64,000 nucleotides of DNA, from assembly GCF_003860465.1 (NCBI RefSeq), contig NZ_CP034183.1:2621501-2685500 (forward strand). Direction: 5' to 3'. The stretch comes from Deinococcus psychrotolerans. GTDB lineage: Bacteria > Deinococcota > Deinococci > Deinococcales > Deinococcaceae. Numbering within the stretch: the stretch's first letter is position 1; each line of letters begins with the position of its first letter. The notes under the pieces were generated by a model, which was given only the letters and a program-made list of their open reading frames with translations, made no database searches and had not been told where the DNA came from. Both the position numbers and the translations under genes were made by a program. Below, one piece after another: positions 28,570 through 37,480 of this stretch.

Positions 28570-28631
28570 GAATGACCTCTTTGTGGGGGAATTTCTGTTC
28601 ATTGGTGTGCGAACAGTTCTAAACGCTTCCT

Positions 28632-28660
28632 ATCATAAGCCCACAGTTGAAAGCAGTCAA
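28632..28660 (-). promoter_or_regulatory. promoter of dnaK-grpE-dnaJ
   Basis: On the minus strand there is TTGACT (28655-28660), a 17-bp spacer and TATGAT (28632-28637), with a predicted start near 28625 and a leader of about 55 nt. Confidence 0.85.
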
Positions 28661-28664
28661 GAGA

Positions 28665-28685
28665 CTTGAGTGCGCTACACTCACA
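28665..28685. promoter_or_regulatory. HAIR-like operator (HspR site) upstream of dnaK
   Basis: CTTGAGT (28665-28671), a 7-nt spacer and ACTCACA (28679-28685) match the HAIR consensus CTTGAGT-N7-ACTCAAG at 12 of 14 arm positions. It lies 4 bp upstream of the dnaK -35 box. HspR binding to HAIR sites before chaperone genes is established in actinobacteria and reported in Deinococcus. Confidence 0.75.
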
Positions 28686-28802
28686 TTTTTGCTGAGCCTC
28701 AAGGAAGGCTAAAGGCAGTCCGTTGTGGCCGCCTGCCAGCGGGGGCAGGAACGCAGGCGTAAAGTGGCCGCTTTCTCTTACAGTCCTGCAACTTGAGCAG
28801 CG

Positions 28803-28808
28803 TAGACT
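28803..28808 (+). promoter_or_regulatory. -10 box of ftsH
   Basis: TAGACT lies 8 nt before the ATG at 28817. A degenerate HAIR-like arrangement, CTTGAGC-N7-ACTTTGG (28792-28812), overlaps it with only 10 of 14 matches. Confidence 0.45.
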
Positions 28809-28816
28809 TTGGACAT

Positions 28817-30679
<1,863 letters not shown>

Positions 30680-30709
30680 CAGAAGCGGAGCAACAAACCT
30701 CAAGAATTG

Positions 30710-30742
30710 AGCTCCGCGCTTTGTCTGGCGGGGCTTTTTTTT
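30710..30742 (+). terminator. terminator after ftsH, with competing upstream hairpin
   Basis: AGCTCCGC (30710-30717) pairs with GCGGGGCT (30728-30735), followed by eight T residues. GCGGAGC (30685-30691) can alternatively pair with GCTCCGC (30711-30717), which would disrupt the terminator stem. Confidence 0.75.
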
Positions 30743-30758
30743 GCGCCTCTTTTTTGGG

Positions 30759-30764
30759 TACTCT
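30759..30764 (+). promoter_or_regulatory. -10 box of the gene at 30773
   Basis: TACTCT lies 8 nt before the ATG, directly after the ftsH terminator. Confidence 0.4.
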
Positions 30765-30772
30765 GCGGCTTG

Positions 30773-31369
30773 ATGTTCACCTTTGCCGAAGCCGCCACCC
30801 TGAGCGCCGCGCGAGTCGGCCAAGAAACCCATTTGCTGGCCCGCTTCGCCGCCCGCCTGCCCGCCGCTTTTGTGCTGGAGGCCGAGTTCGAGGAAGCGTT
30901 TTACCGCCGCGCCAACTTGCCTGAGCAGCTCGGCAAGTTGTTTGCGCCGATCAATCCGAGGCGCATCGACGAAGACCTGCTGGAAACTTTGTGTGCGCGG
31001 GCCACGCCACTGGTTCGCACCTCGGCGCTGATGGACGACAGCGTGCAGTTGCTGCTGCGGGCCGTCAAGAACGCGGGCCTTGCCAGCGGCGAGTTTCATC
31101 TGCGCCGCCCCACTGAGCGCCGCAGCGAGGGCGGCGAAGCGCGGCCCCCCAGCAATGAAGTTTTGTTTGCCCTCAAGCGCCTGTGGGCCACCGATTGGAC
31201 GTTCGAGGCGGTGCTGGCCCGGCTGGACGGATCAAGCAGCATAGCTTTAGAAGCGCGTCCGGTGCTGATCTTTGCTGGCCCCGCCGGACGCCCTGACCCC
31301 GCGCTGGCTGAGGAACTCGGCATGTTTGAGGCGTGGCGCAGCGCGGCGGGCTTGGTCGGCCTGGCTTGA
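30773..31369 (+). CDS. hypothetical cytoplasmic protein
   Basis: The protein has 198 residues starting MFTFAEAATLSAARVGQE. It is mostly helical, with charged segments (FEEAFYRRANLPEQLGKLF, RRIDEDLLETLCARA) and a later FALKRLWATDWTFEAVLARLD. There is no signal, membrane helix or recognised motif. The upstream in-frame start at 30707 lies inside the ftsH terminator and is rejected. Its TGA stop overlaps a TTG that could start the MFS gene (TTGA), so the two may be translationally coupled. Confidence 0.6.
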   Translation: MFTFAEAATLSAARVGQETHLLARFAARLPAAFVLEAEFEEAFYRRANLPEQLGKLFAPINPRRIDEDLLETLCARATPLVRTSALMDDSVQLLLRAVKNAGLASGEFHLRRPTERRSEGGEARPPSNEVLFALKRLWATDWTFEAVLARLDGSSSIALEARPVLIFAGPAGRPDPALAEELGMFEAWRSAAGLVGLA

Positions 31370-32529
31370 GGGCGGCTCAGCGCCTGCACGCTCTGCCGTT
31401 CGGCGTTATCGGAGCGCTGCTGTTTCTGAATGTTTATGCGCCGCAAAGTTTGCTGCCGGTGCTGGCGCGTGAGTTCGGGGTCAGCTCGGCGCAGGTCGGC
31501 ACCGTTATCGGCAGCACGACGCTGGCAATGGCGCTGTTCGCGCCGTTTGCGGGTTTGATCGCTGACGCATTGGGACGGCGGCGGGTGACGCTGGGAGCTT
31601 TCGCGCTGCTGCTGTTGCCCAGTCTGCTGGCCACTCAGGCCCAAACGCTTTCGGCGCTCAATCTGGCCCGCTTCGCGCAGGGGTTGCTGATTCCACTGGT
31701 GATGGTGGCCGTCAGCGCTTACCTGGCCGAGGAAGCTCCGCCTGCCCGCTTTGCTCAGCTGCTGACCGCTTATGTGACTGGCACCATCGTGGGCGGCTTC
31801 GCGGGGCGGCTGCTCAGTGGCGTGGCCGAACACGCGGGCAACTGGCACCTGGCGTTCTGGCTACTGCTGCTGACCAATCTGCTGGGCGTGGGCGCGGCGC
31901 TCGTGGGAATGCCCAGAGAGAAGCACTTCATCCCGCAGCGACGCCCACGAGAAGCTGGGCGCATTCTGGTCAATCACCTGCGAAATCCGGCGCTCCTGCT
32001 GACCTGCGCGGTGGGATTCCTGATTTTGTTTGTGCTGGTGTCGGTCTTCAACACCGTGACTTTGCGGTTGGCTGCGCCGCCGTACTCGCTGGGCAGCGGC
32101 CCGATTGGGCTGATTTTCGCGGTGTACCTGCTGGGCGCAGTGGTGACGCCCGTGACCGCTCCGGCACTGGCGCGGCGTGGGCCGTTGTGGGCGCTCCAGG
32201 CCGCCGTGCTGACCAGTCTGGCGGGGTTGTGCCTGACCCTGCTCACGTCACTGCCGCTGCTGATCGCCGGCTTGGCGGTGGCGGCTTGCGGGGTCTTTCT
32301 GGCGCAGGCGGCGGCGCTCAGCGCGGTGCAGAGCAGCATTCAGGGTGGGCGCAGTCTGGCCAACGGCCTCTACAACTTCGCTTACTACGGCGGCGCGTCG
32401 GTGGCCAGCGTGTTAGCGGGCGCGGCCTATGACTGGCGCGGCTGGAACGCGGTAGCAGCTCTGTGCATGGTCGCCATGCTGGGAGCCGGATGGGTGGGGC
32501 AGCGGGGCTGGCGCAACAGTGCGGCGTGA
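31366..32529 (+). CDS. MFS transporter
   Basis: About 387 residues from the TTG overlapping the previous stop; a GTG at 31333 is an alternative. About twelve membrane segments are visible. The MFS signature between helices 2 and 3 is seen in GLIADALGRRRVTLG. It resembles YnfM-type drug/arabinose-efflux-like MFS proteins: the sequence starts with LFLNVYAPQSLLPVLAREFG, as in that subgroup. Substrate is unknown. It probably shares a transcript with the upstream hypothetical gene and converges on lpdA. Confidence 0.8.
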   Translation: MRAAQRLHALPFGVIGALLFLNVYAPQSLLPVLAREFGVSSAQVGTVIGSTTLAMALFAPFAGLIADALGRRRVTLGAFALLLLPSLLATQAQTLSALNLARFAQGLLIPLVMVAVSAYLAEEAPPARFAQLLTAYVTGTIVGGFAGRLLSGVAEHAGNWHLAFWLLLLTNLLGVGAALVGMPREKHFIPQRRPREAGRILVNHLRNPALLLTCAVGFLILFVLVSVFNTVTLRLAAPPYSLGSGPIGLIFAVYLLGAVVTPVTAPALARRGPLWALQAAVLTSLAGLCLTLLTSLPLLIAGLAVAACGVFLAQAAALSAVQSSIQGGRSLANGLYNFAYYGGASVASVLAGAAYDWRGWNAVAALCMVAMLGAGWVGQRGWRNSAA

Positions 32530-32550
32530 AAGCTAACCGTGTTGCCAAAC

Positions 32551-32573
32551 GAAAAGCGCCCCCGCAGGAGCGC
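32551..32573 (-). terminator. terminator after lpdA
   Basis: On the minus strand GCGCTCC (from 32573) pairs with GGGGCGC (to 32556) with one G-U pair and a 4-nt loop, followed by TTTTC. Confidence 0.6.
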
Positions 32574-32592
32574 CCCTTGTGTTGAATAGAGT

Positions 32593-33996
32593 TCAGCGGT
32601 TGACGATGTGAATGGCCTGCTTATGCACCGCTTCCGCCGCTTCCAGTACACTTTCACCCAAGGTCGGGTGGGCGTGGATGGTCAGGGCGATATCGCTGGC
32701 GGTGGCGGCCATCTCGAGGCCGAGGCTGGCTTCACCCAGCATGTCTGAGGCGTGCGGCCCCACGATATGCACGCCCAACACCAAGTCGGTGCCTTCCTCA
32801 GTGATCATCTTGACGAAGCCGTCGGTGCTTTGCAGCGTCATGGCGCGGCCCGAAGCGGCAAACGGAAACTGCCCGGTCTTGATTTTGTAGCCCTTTGCGA
32901 GGGCTTCTTCTTCGGTCAGGCCCACCCAAGCCAGTTCCGGCGAGGTGTAGACCACGCCCGGAATGGCCACCGGGTCCATCTCGGCAGGCTCGCCCGCGAT
33001 GACTTCGGCCGCCACCAAGCCCTCCTTCATGGCTTTGTGGGCCAGCATCGGGTTTCCGGCCACGTCGCCGATGGCGTAGATGTGCGGCACGTTGGTCTGC
33101 ATCTTGCTGTTGACGGTAATAAACCCGCGCTCAACGGCGATGCCCAGCCCTTCCAAGTTCAGCCCCGCGCTACGCGGACGGCGGCCCACCGACACCAGCA
33201 CCCGGTCATAAATCTCGCTGCGCTTCTCGCCGGTCTTGACGTCTTCGAGTTCCACTTTCAGCGTGCCGTCAGGCTGCTTCTCGGCTTTGTTGGCTTTGGT
33301 CTGGGTCTGTACTTCGATGCCCTGCTTTTCCATGGCTTTGCGGAACGCCGCCACCGCGCCCCGGTCGGCCCCCGGAATCACGTCCGGCAAGAACTCGATG
33401 ATTTTGACTTTGCTGCCCATGTTGTTGTAGATGTGGGAGAATTCAAAGCCGATCACGCCGCCGCCGACGCACAGCATCCGGGCCGGAACCGGGTCGGGAA
33501 TGACGAGCGCCCCGGTGGAGTCCACGATACTGACCTGATCGACGTCCAGCCCCGGCAGCTTGGCCGGTTCCGAGCCGGTGGCGACGATAAAGTTGCTGGC
33601 GGTGTAGGTCTTGTCGCCCACCTTGATGCTGTGGGCGTCCACGAACACCGCTTCGCCGACAAGGTGCGTGACTTTGTTGGCCTTGAACAGCCCGCCCACC
33701 CCGCTGGTCAGCTTGGTGACGATGCCGTCTTTCCATTTGTTGAGCTTGCCGATGTCGAGTTGGGTGCCGGAAAAGGTCAGCCCGAACTCGGCGGCGTGCT
33801 TGCTGGCGGCCAGTTCGTCGCCCGCGTGCAGCAGCGCTTTGGTGGGAATGCAGCCGACGTTGAGGCACACTCCGCCCAGGTATTCTTTTTCGACGCAGGC
33901 CACTTTGAGGCCGAGCTGCGCTCCCCGAATCGCCGCGTGATACCCGCCGGGGCCAGCGCCGATAATGAGGACATCAAAATCCATTGCTTTGGTCAT
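32593..33996 (-). CDS. lpdA: dihydrolipoyl dehydrogenase (E3)
   Basis: The protein has 467 residues. The FAD motif [19 protein letters not shown], the redox disulfide [13 protein letters not shown], the second nucleotide motif [24 protein letters not shown] and the C-terminal catalytic HAHPTLGE are all present. It reoxidises dihydrolipoamide in the 2-oxoacid dehydrogenase complexes or the glycine cleavage system. It stands alone, without E1/E2 genes. The ATG lies 5 nt after a TAAACT box (34002-34007 on the minus strand). Confidence 0.96.
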   Translation of the reverse strand: MTKAMDFDVLIIGAGPGGYHAAIRGAQLGLKVACVEKEYLGGVCLNVGCIPTKALLHAGDELAASKHAAEFGLTFSGTQLDIGKLNKWKDGIVTKLTSGVGGLFKANKVTHLVGEAVFVDAHSIKVGDKTYTASNFIVATGSEPAKLPGLDVDQVSIVDSTGALVIPDPVPARMLCVGGGVIGFEFSHIYNNMGSKVKIIEFLPDVIPGADRGAVAAFRKAMEKQGIEVQTQTKANKAEKQPDGTLKVELEDVKTGEKRSEIYDRVLVSVGRRPRSAGLNLEGLGIAVERGFITVNSKMQTNVPHIYAIGDVAGNPMLAHKAMKEGLVAAEVIAGEPAEMDPVAIPGVVYTSPELAWVGLTEEEALAKGYKIKTGQFPFAASGRAMTLQSTDGFVKMITEEGTDLVLGVHIVGPHASDMLGEASLGLEMAATASDIALTIHAHPTLGESVLEAAEAVHKQAIHIVNR

Positions 33997-34001
33997 GGCT
34001 C

Positions 34002-34007
34002 AGTTTA
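34002..34007 (-). promoter_or_regulatory. -10 box of lpdA
   Basis: TAAACT on the minus strand lies 5 nt before the ATG read from 33996. Confidence 0.4.
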
Positions 34008-34166
34008 ACGCGGCGGGGCGCTTCAGAGAGTGACGCATTTGAGAAGTCAGTACGTAGAGATTGACAAGTTAGGGGCGTAAGTGACTGATTTGTGCGCCTT
34101 AGCCGAACAAGCCGTTTCCTGCGATGCGATGTTTGCCGCTAGGCCGCTGGGCGCGGCCAGACTTGC

Positions 34167-34172
34167 TACAGT
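34167..34172 (+). promoter_or_regulatory. -10 box of the MFS gene at 34178
   Basis: TACAGT lies 5 nt before the ATG; there is no Shine-Dalgarno. Confidence 0.4.
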
Positions 34173-34177
34173 CAAGT

Positions 34178-35386
34178 ATGAACCAACCTGCATCCACCCG
34201 CGCTCCAGGCCGCTTCAACCTTGCGGCGCTGTTTTTGTCGCAGTCGCTGGCGACGGGGGCCACCACTGCCAGCACCGTGCTGGCCTCGCTGGTGATGAGC
34301 GCGATGGGCCGAGAGGCTTGGGTGGGGCTGCCCAGCACGCTGGTGACGCTGGGCGCGGCGGCTTCGGCAGGAGCTTTCGGGGCGCTCATGCTGCGCGGCA
34401 GGCGCGGAGGATTGGTCGCGGCCTACTTGCTGGGCGTGGTGGGCGCACTGGTGGGCTTTTGGGGCGCGTGGCAGCAGCAGGTCTTGGTGTTTTTGCTGGG
34501 CGCGGCGCTGGTCGGCATGTCGCAGGGCGGCTTTCAGCAGGCCCGCTACGCCGCCGCCGAAAGCGTGGCTCCTTCAAGGCGCGGCTTTATTATCGGCGCG
34601 ATGATGTTCGCCTCGGTGCTGGGGTCGGCCTTTTCCACAGCGCTCAGCACGCCGCTGGCCGATTTTGCCTCTGGCCTGCACACCTCGGCGGAAGTGGTGG
34701 GCTGGCTGCTGGCCGCGCTGTTTTTGCTGCTGGGCGCGGGGCTAACCTCGCTGTGGCGGCCCCCCGCTCAGGTGGCGGTGCAGGAAGCCAGTCCGCAGGC
34801 CGCCAGCAAAGCCGCCCATGTCCCGATCAGCCACCCGCAAGTCTGGCCTGCCGCGCTGGCGGTGGCGGTGTCGCAGGGCCTGATGGTCACCTTGATGAGC
34901 CTAACGCCCCTGCGGGCGCACAACATGGGCATGGAGCATCCAGCCATCGCCGGACTCGTTACCATTCACATCGCCGGAATGTATGGCCTCGGCTGGCTGA
35001 CTGGCCCGCTGATCGACCGCTTCGGGGTACGCTTCGGCTACCTCGCTGGCGCGGCCCTCTTGCTGCTGGCTGCCCTGAGCGCTCCGGCGGGGCGGCTGTG
35101 GCTGGCTCCCAGCATGTTTCTTTTGGGGCTGGGCTGGAATCTGGGCTTTTTGGCAGGCAGCAAAGCGCTGACCAACTTCCGGGGAGCGCAGGGCAAAGTG
35201 GACGCGCTGGCTTACCTGACCGCCGGAGTCGGCACCCTCAGCGGCGGGCTGATCCTCAACCGCTTCGGCTTCGAGCCGCTGGCGTGGGGGTGCGCCGCGC
35301 TGAGTGCGCTGCTGCTGATCAGCGCTTGGTACGGAGGCCTGAGCCGTCCGGCAGCGGCAGTAGCCACAGATGTGGCCGCAGATTGA
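34178..35386 (+). CDS. MFS transporter
   Basis: The protein has 402 residues starting MNQPASTRAPGRFNLAALFLSQSLATGATTASTV (read from the ATG at 34178, not 34124). About twelve membrane segments are present. The loop LMLRGRRGGLVAAY and later IDRFGVRFGYLAGAALLL are MFS-type loops. The pattern (SQSLATGATTA, GLVTIHIAGMYGLGWLTG) fits a subgroup near YfkF/NreB-like permeases, but substrate is not clear. It is followed at 28 nt by the EamA gene. Confidence 0.78.
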   Translation: MNQPASTRAPGRFNLAALFLSQSLATGATTASTVLASLVMSAMGREAWVGLPSTLVTLGAAASAGAFGALMLRGRRGGLVAAYLLGVVGALVGFWGAWQQQVLVFLLGAALVGMSQGGFQQARYAAAESVAPSRRGFIIGAMMFASVLGSAFSTALSTPLADFASGLHTSAEVVGWLLAALFLLLGAGLTSLWRPPAQVAVQEASPQAASKAAHVPISHPQVWPAALAVAVSQGLMVTLMSLTPLRAHNMGMEHPAIAGLVTIHIAGMYGLGWLTGPLIDRFGVRFGYLAGAALLLLAALSAPAGRLWLAPSMFLLGLGWNLGFLAGSKALTNFRGAQGKVDALAYLTAGVGTLSGGLILNRFGFEPLAWGCAALSALLLISAWYGGLSRPAAAVATDVAAD

Positions 35387-35401
35387 GGGCGGCTGATCCC
35401 G

Positions 35402-35407
35402 TAGCAT
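35402..35407 (+). promoter_or_regulatory. -10 box of the EamA gene
   Basis: TAGCAT lies 7 nt before the ATG at 35415, which supports that start over 35406. Confidence 0.45.
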
Positions 35408-35414
35408 GGCAGAC

Positions 35415-36323
35415 ATGACCGCCGCGCCGACTTCCGCTCCTGCCACGCCCACGCCGACCCTGTTGTGGATCTCGCTGCTGACTGTCTATCTGGTGTGGGG
35501 CAGCACTTACTTCTTTATCAAAGTGGCCATCGGCTCGCTGCCGCCGCTGGGGATGCTGGGCCTGCGCTTTTTGGTGGCGGGCGCAGTGCTCTATCCGGTT
35601 TTGCGTTCGCGCGGTCTGCCCGCTCCCACCCGGCAAGGTTGGCTGTGGAGCGCTGTCATCGGCACGCTGCTGCTGTTCGGCGGCACGGGCCTGGTGACGC
35701 TGGCAGAGAGAAGCGCCAGCAGCTCGGTGGCGGCCATGATGATCGCCGTCAGCCCGCTGTTCGCCGCTCTTTTTGGGCGCATCTGGGGCGAGAAGACCGG
35801 TGGGCGCGAGTGGGCCGGTATCGGGGTGGGCTTACTCGGCATCGGGCTGCTCAACCTCTCGGAACTCCACGCCACGCCGCTGGCCGCCTTCTTGTTGCTG
35901 CTCGCTCCGATCTGCTGGACTTTTGGTAGCCAGTGGTCGCGTCACTTGCCGCTGCCCAGTGGCCTGATGAACAGCGCCGCCCAAATGCTGATCGGCGGGC
36001 TGGTGCTTTTGCTGCTCAGCGTCGTGTCGGGCGAGCGCTGGCATACCCCGACGGCGGCGAGTGCTTGGGCCTTGGTGTACTTGATCGTGTTCGGCAGCTT
36101 GCTGGCTTACAGCGCTTACACCTATCTGGTGATCCACACCCGCCCGGCGCTGGCAACCAGTTACGCTTATGTCAACCCACTGGTGGCGGTGCTGATCGGC
36201 GTCGGATTCGGCGGCGAGAGCCTGCGCCCGCTGGGGTGGGTGGCGCTGGCCGTCATCGTGGGCGGCGTGGGCCTGATGGCCTGGCCGCGCAAAATAGTCA
36301 AGGTGGCCGAAGCGCCCGCGTGA
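35415..36323 (+). CDS. EamA/DMT family transporter
   Basis: About 302 residues with ten membrane helices in two EamA repeats. The first repeat begins LLTVYLVWGSTYFFIKVAI, the YedA-like DMT signature. The second shows LIVFGSLLAYSAYTYLV and SYAYVNPLVAVLIGVGFGGE. Such proteins export amino acids or other metabolites. The start at 35415 is preferred because a TAGCAT box ends 7 nt upstream; an ATG at 35406 would sit within that promoter. Confidence 0.88.
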   Translation: MTAAPTSAPATPTPTLLWISLLTVYLVWGSTYFFIKVAIGSLPPLGMLGLRFLVAGAVLYPVLRSRGLPAPTRQGWLWSAVIGTLLLFGGTGLVTLAERSASSSVAAMMIAVSPLFAALFGRIWGEKTGGREWAGIGVGLLGIGLLNLSELHATPLAAFLLLLAPICWTFGSQWSRHLPLPSGLMNSAAQMLIGGLVLLLLSVVSGERWHTPTAASAWALVYLIVFGSLLAYSAYTYLVIHTRPALATSYAYVNPLVAVLIGVGFGGESLRPLGWVALAVIVGGVGLMAWPRKIVKVAEAPA

Positions 36324-36390
36324 AGCTGGCCCGCTTTCCTCCCCACCTACCCATTCTCGCCCGTTCCCAGTCACCCCGCGCCACCCCTGA

Positions 36391-36419
36391 TTCACTCCGC
36401 GCCGCTGCTGTGCTACAAT
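36391..36419 (+). promoter_or_regulatory. promoter of rpmH-rnpA-yidD-yidC
   Basis: TTCACT (36391-36396), a 17-bp spacer and TACAAT (36414-36419) lie about 85 nt before rpmH. Confidence 0.75.
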
Positions 36420-36505
36420 CCTTGAGTTTGCCCATTTAAGGGCGAGTTGCCATGTCTGGCTGGCCGCGCCTCGGCGTTGGCCCCGCCGTGAGAAGGAGAA
36501 GTTTA

Positions 36506-36652
36506 ATGAAGCGTACCTACCAACCCAACACCCGCAAACGCGCCAAAACCCACGGCTTTCGCGCCCGCATGAAGACCACCGCAGGCCGCGCCGTGCTGGC
36601 CCGCCGCCGCGCCAAGGGCCGCCAACAGCTCACCGTTGCCGACGAGAAGTAA
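36506..36652 (+). CDS. rpmH: 50S ribosomal protein L34
   Basis: The protein has 48 residues. The opening [20 protein letters not shown] and [12 protein letters not shown] are L34 signatures. AAGGAG (36493-36498) sits 7 nt before the ATG; the frame extends upstream to 36452, but that part is not L34. It is the first gene of the conserved rpmH-rnpA-yidD-yidC block, usually near oriC in bacteria. No dnaA or DnaA-box cluster is seen here. Confidence 0.97.
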   Translation: MKRTYQPNTRKRAKTHGFRARMKTTAGRAVLARRRAKGRQQLTVADEK

Positions 36653-36680
36653 GCCGCACGGCTGCGCTTCCCTGTAACTT

Positions 36681-37136
36681 ATGTCCCCTTCCAGCGTCAC
36701 TGACCCGGCCCCGCGCCCAGCAGTGGCGCTGACTTCATTGCGCGGCGAAAAAGAATTCCGCAAAGTTCGCCAGCATGGGCAAGTCGTCCGGCACGCGCTG
36801 TTTACCCTGCGCGTCACCGATTATCGCCCGCGCTACGGTGAAAAGTGGTTGCCCCGCGCCATGATTGGCATCGTGGTGCCCAAGAAGACCCTCAAGCTGG
36901 CGGTCAAGCGCAACCGCGTGCGCCGCCGCGTGCGCGAGGCGCTGCGAACCTTGCCGAGTTTGCCGCCTTGCCGCGCCACCATCTACCCCAACGAAGCGGC
37001 GCTCAAAGCCCCTTTTGCCGAGTTGCAAACGGCGCTGAACAAGGCGTTGTCGGGTGACTTCAAGGCCAAAAAGAAGAAGCCAGTGCCAAAAGTGCCCGCT
37101 TCAACCCAGCCAACCCGAACGGAAGCCAAACCGTGA
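36681..37136 (+). CDS. rnpA: ribonuclease P protein component
   Basis: The protein has 151 residues. Core motifs are [16 protein letters not shown] and the RNR motif in [17 protein letters not shown]. It binds RNase P RNA for tRNA 5' maturation. It has an N-terminal extension of about 18 residues and a Lys/Pro-rich C-terminal tail, which makes it longer than the usual 110-125 residues. Its stop overlaps the yidD GTG start by 4 nt. Confidence 0.94.
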   Translation: MSPSSVTDPAPRPAVALTSLRGEKEFRKVRQHGQVVRHALFTLRVTDYRPRYGEKWLPRAMIGIVVPKKTLKLAVKRNRVRRRVREALRTLPSLPPCRATIYPNEAALKAPFAELQTALNKALSGDFKAKKKKPVPKVPASTQPTRTEAKP

Positions 37137-37468
37137 GTGGGGCCTCTAAGCTGATGCTCGGGGCGGTGCGCGGCTATCAGCGCCACCTCTCGCCGCTCAA
37201 AGGTGCGCCGACTTGCCGCTTTACCCCGACGTGCAGTCAGTACGCCGCGCAGGCCATTGAAAAGCACGGCGCACTGCGGGGCGCTTGGCTGGCGACTTGG
37301 CGCATTGCCCGCTGTCAACCCTTCAACGCGGGCGGCTTTGATCCCGTGCCGGAGGTGTTTCCAAAGCCCCGTTCTCCGGTTGACCACCCCGCCCACTCAG
37401 ATGCCGCAACTGCTCATCCCGTACCGCTGACCTCAGTCAAATCAGACCCGCCCGCTTCTAGCAAATGA
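37133..37468 (+). CDS. yidD: membrane protein insertion efficiency factor YidD
   Basis: The protein has 111 residues with a GTG start overlapping the rnpA stop (GTGA). The family motif is clear: [20 protein letters not shown], followed by [17 protein letters not shown] and [14 protein letters not shown]. It is a small peripheral membrane protein that helps YidC/Sec insertion. The C-terminal about 35 residues are low-complexity and longer than in most homologues. Confidence 0.95.
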   Translation: MSGASKLMLGAVRGYQRHLSPLKGAPTCRFTPTCSQYAAQAIEKHGALRGAWLATWRIARCQPFNAGGFDPVPEVFPKPRSPVDHPAHSDAATAHPVPLTSVKSDPPASSK

Positions 37469-37480
37469 GAGAGTGACACT

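Noticed and set aside
34081..35418. 445-codon plus-strand frame over the MFS gene at 34178
   Set aside because: It is a +1 frame shadow rich in Arg, Gly and Ala without membrane pattern; the 34178 frame has clear MFS helices.
36425..36445. HAIR-like CTTGAGT before rpmH
   Set aside because: The second half-site matches at only 3 of 7 positions, and it lies downstream of the promoter of a ribosomal protein gene.
36391..37480. Chromosomal replication origin next to rpmH
   Set aside because: rpmH-rnpA is often near oriC, but no dnaA, dnaN or DnaA-box cluster is seen; an EamA transporter gene lies upstream instead.
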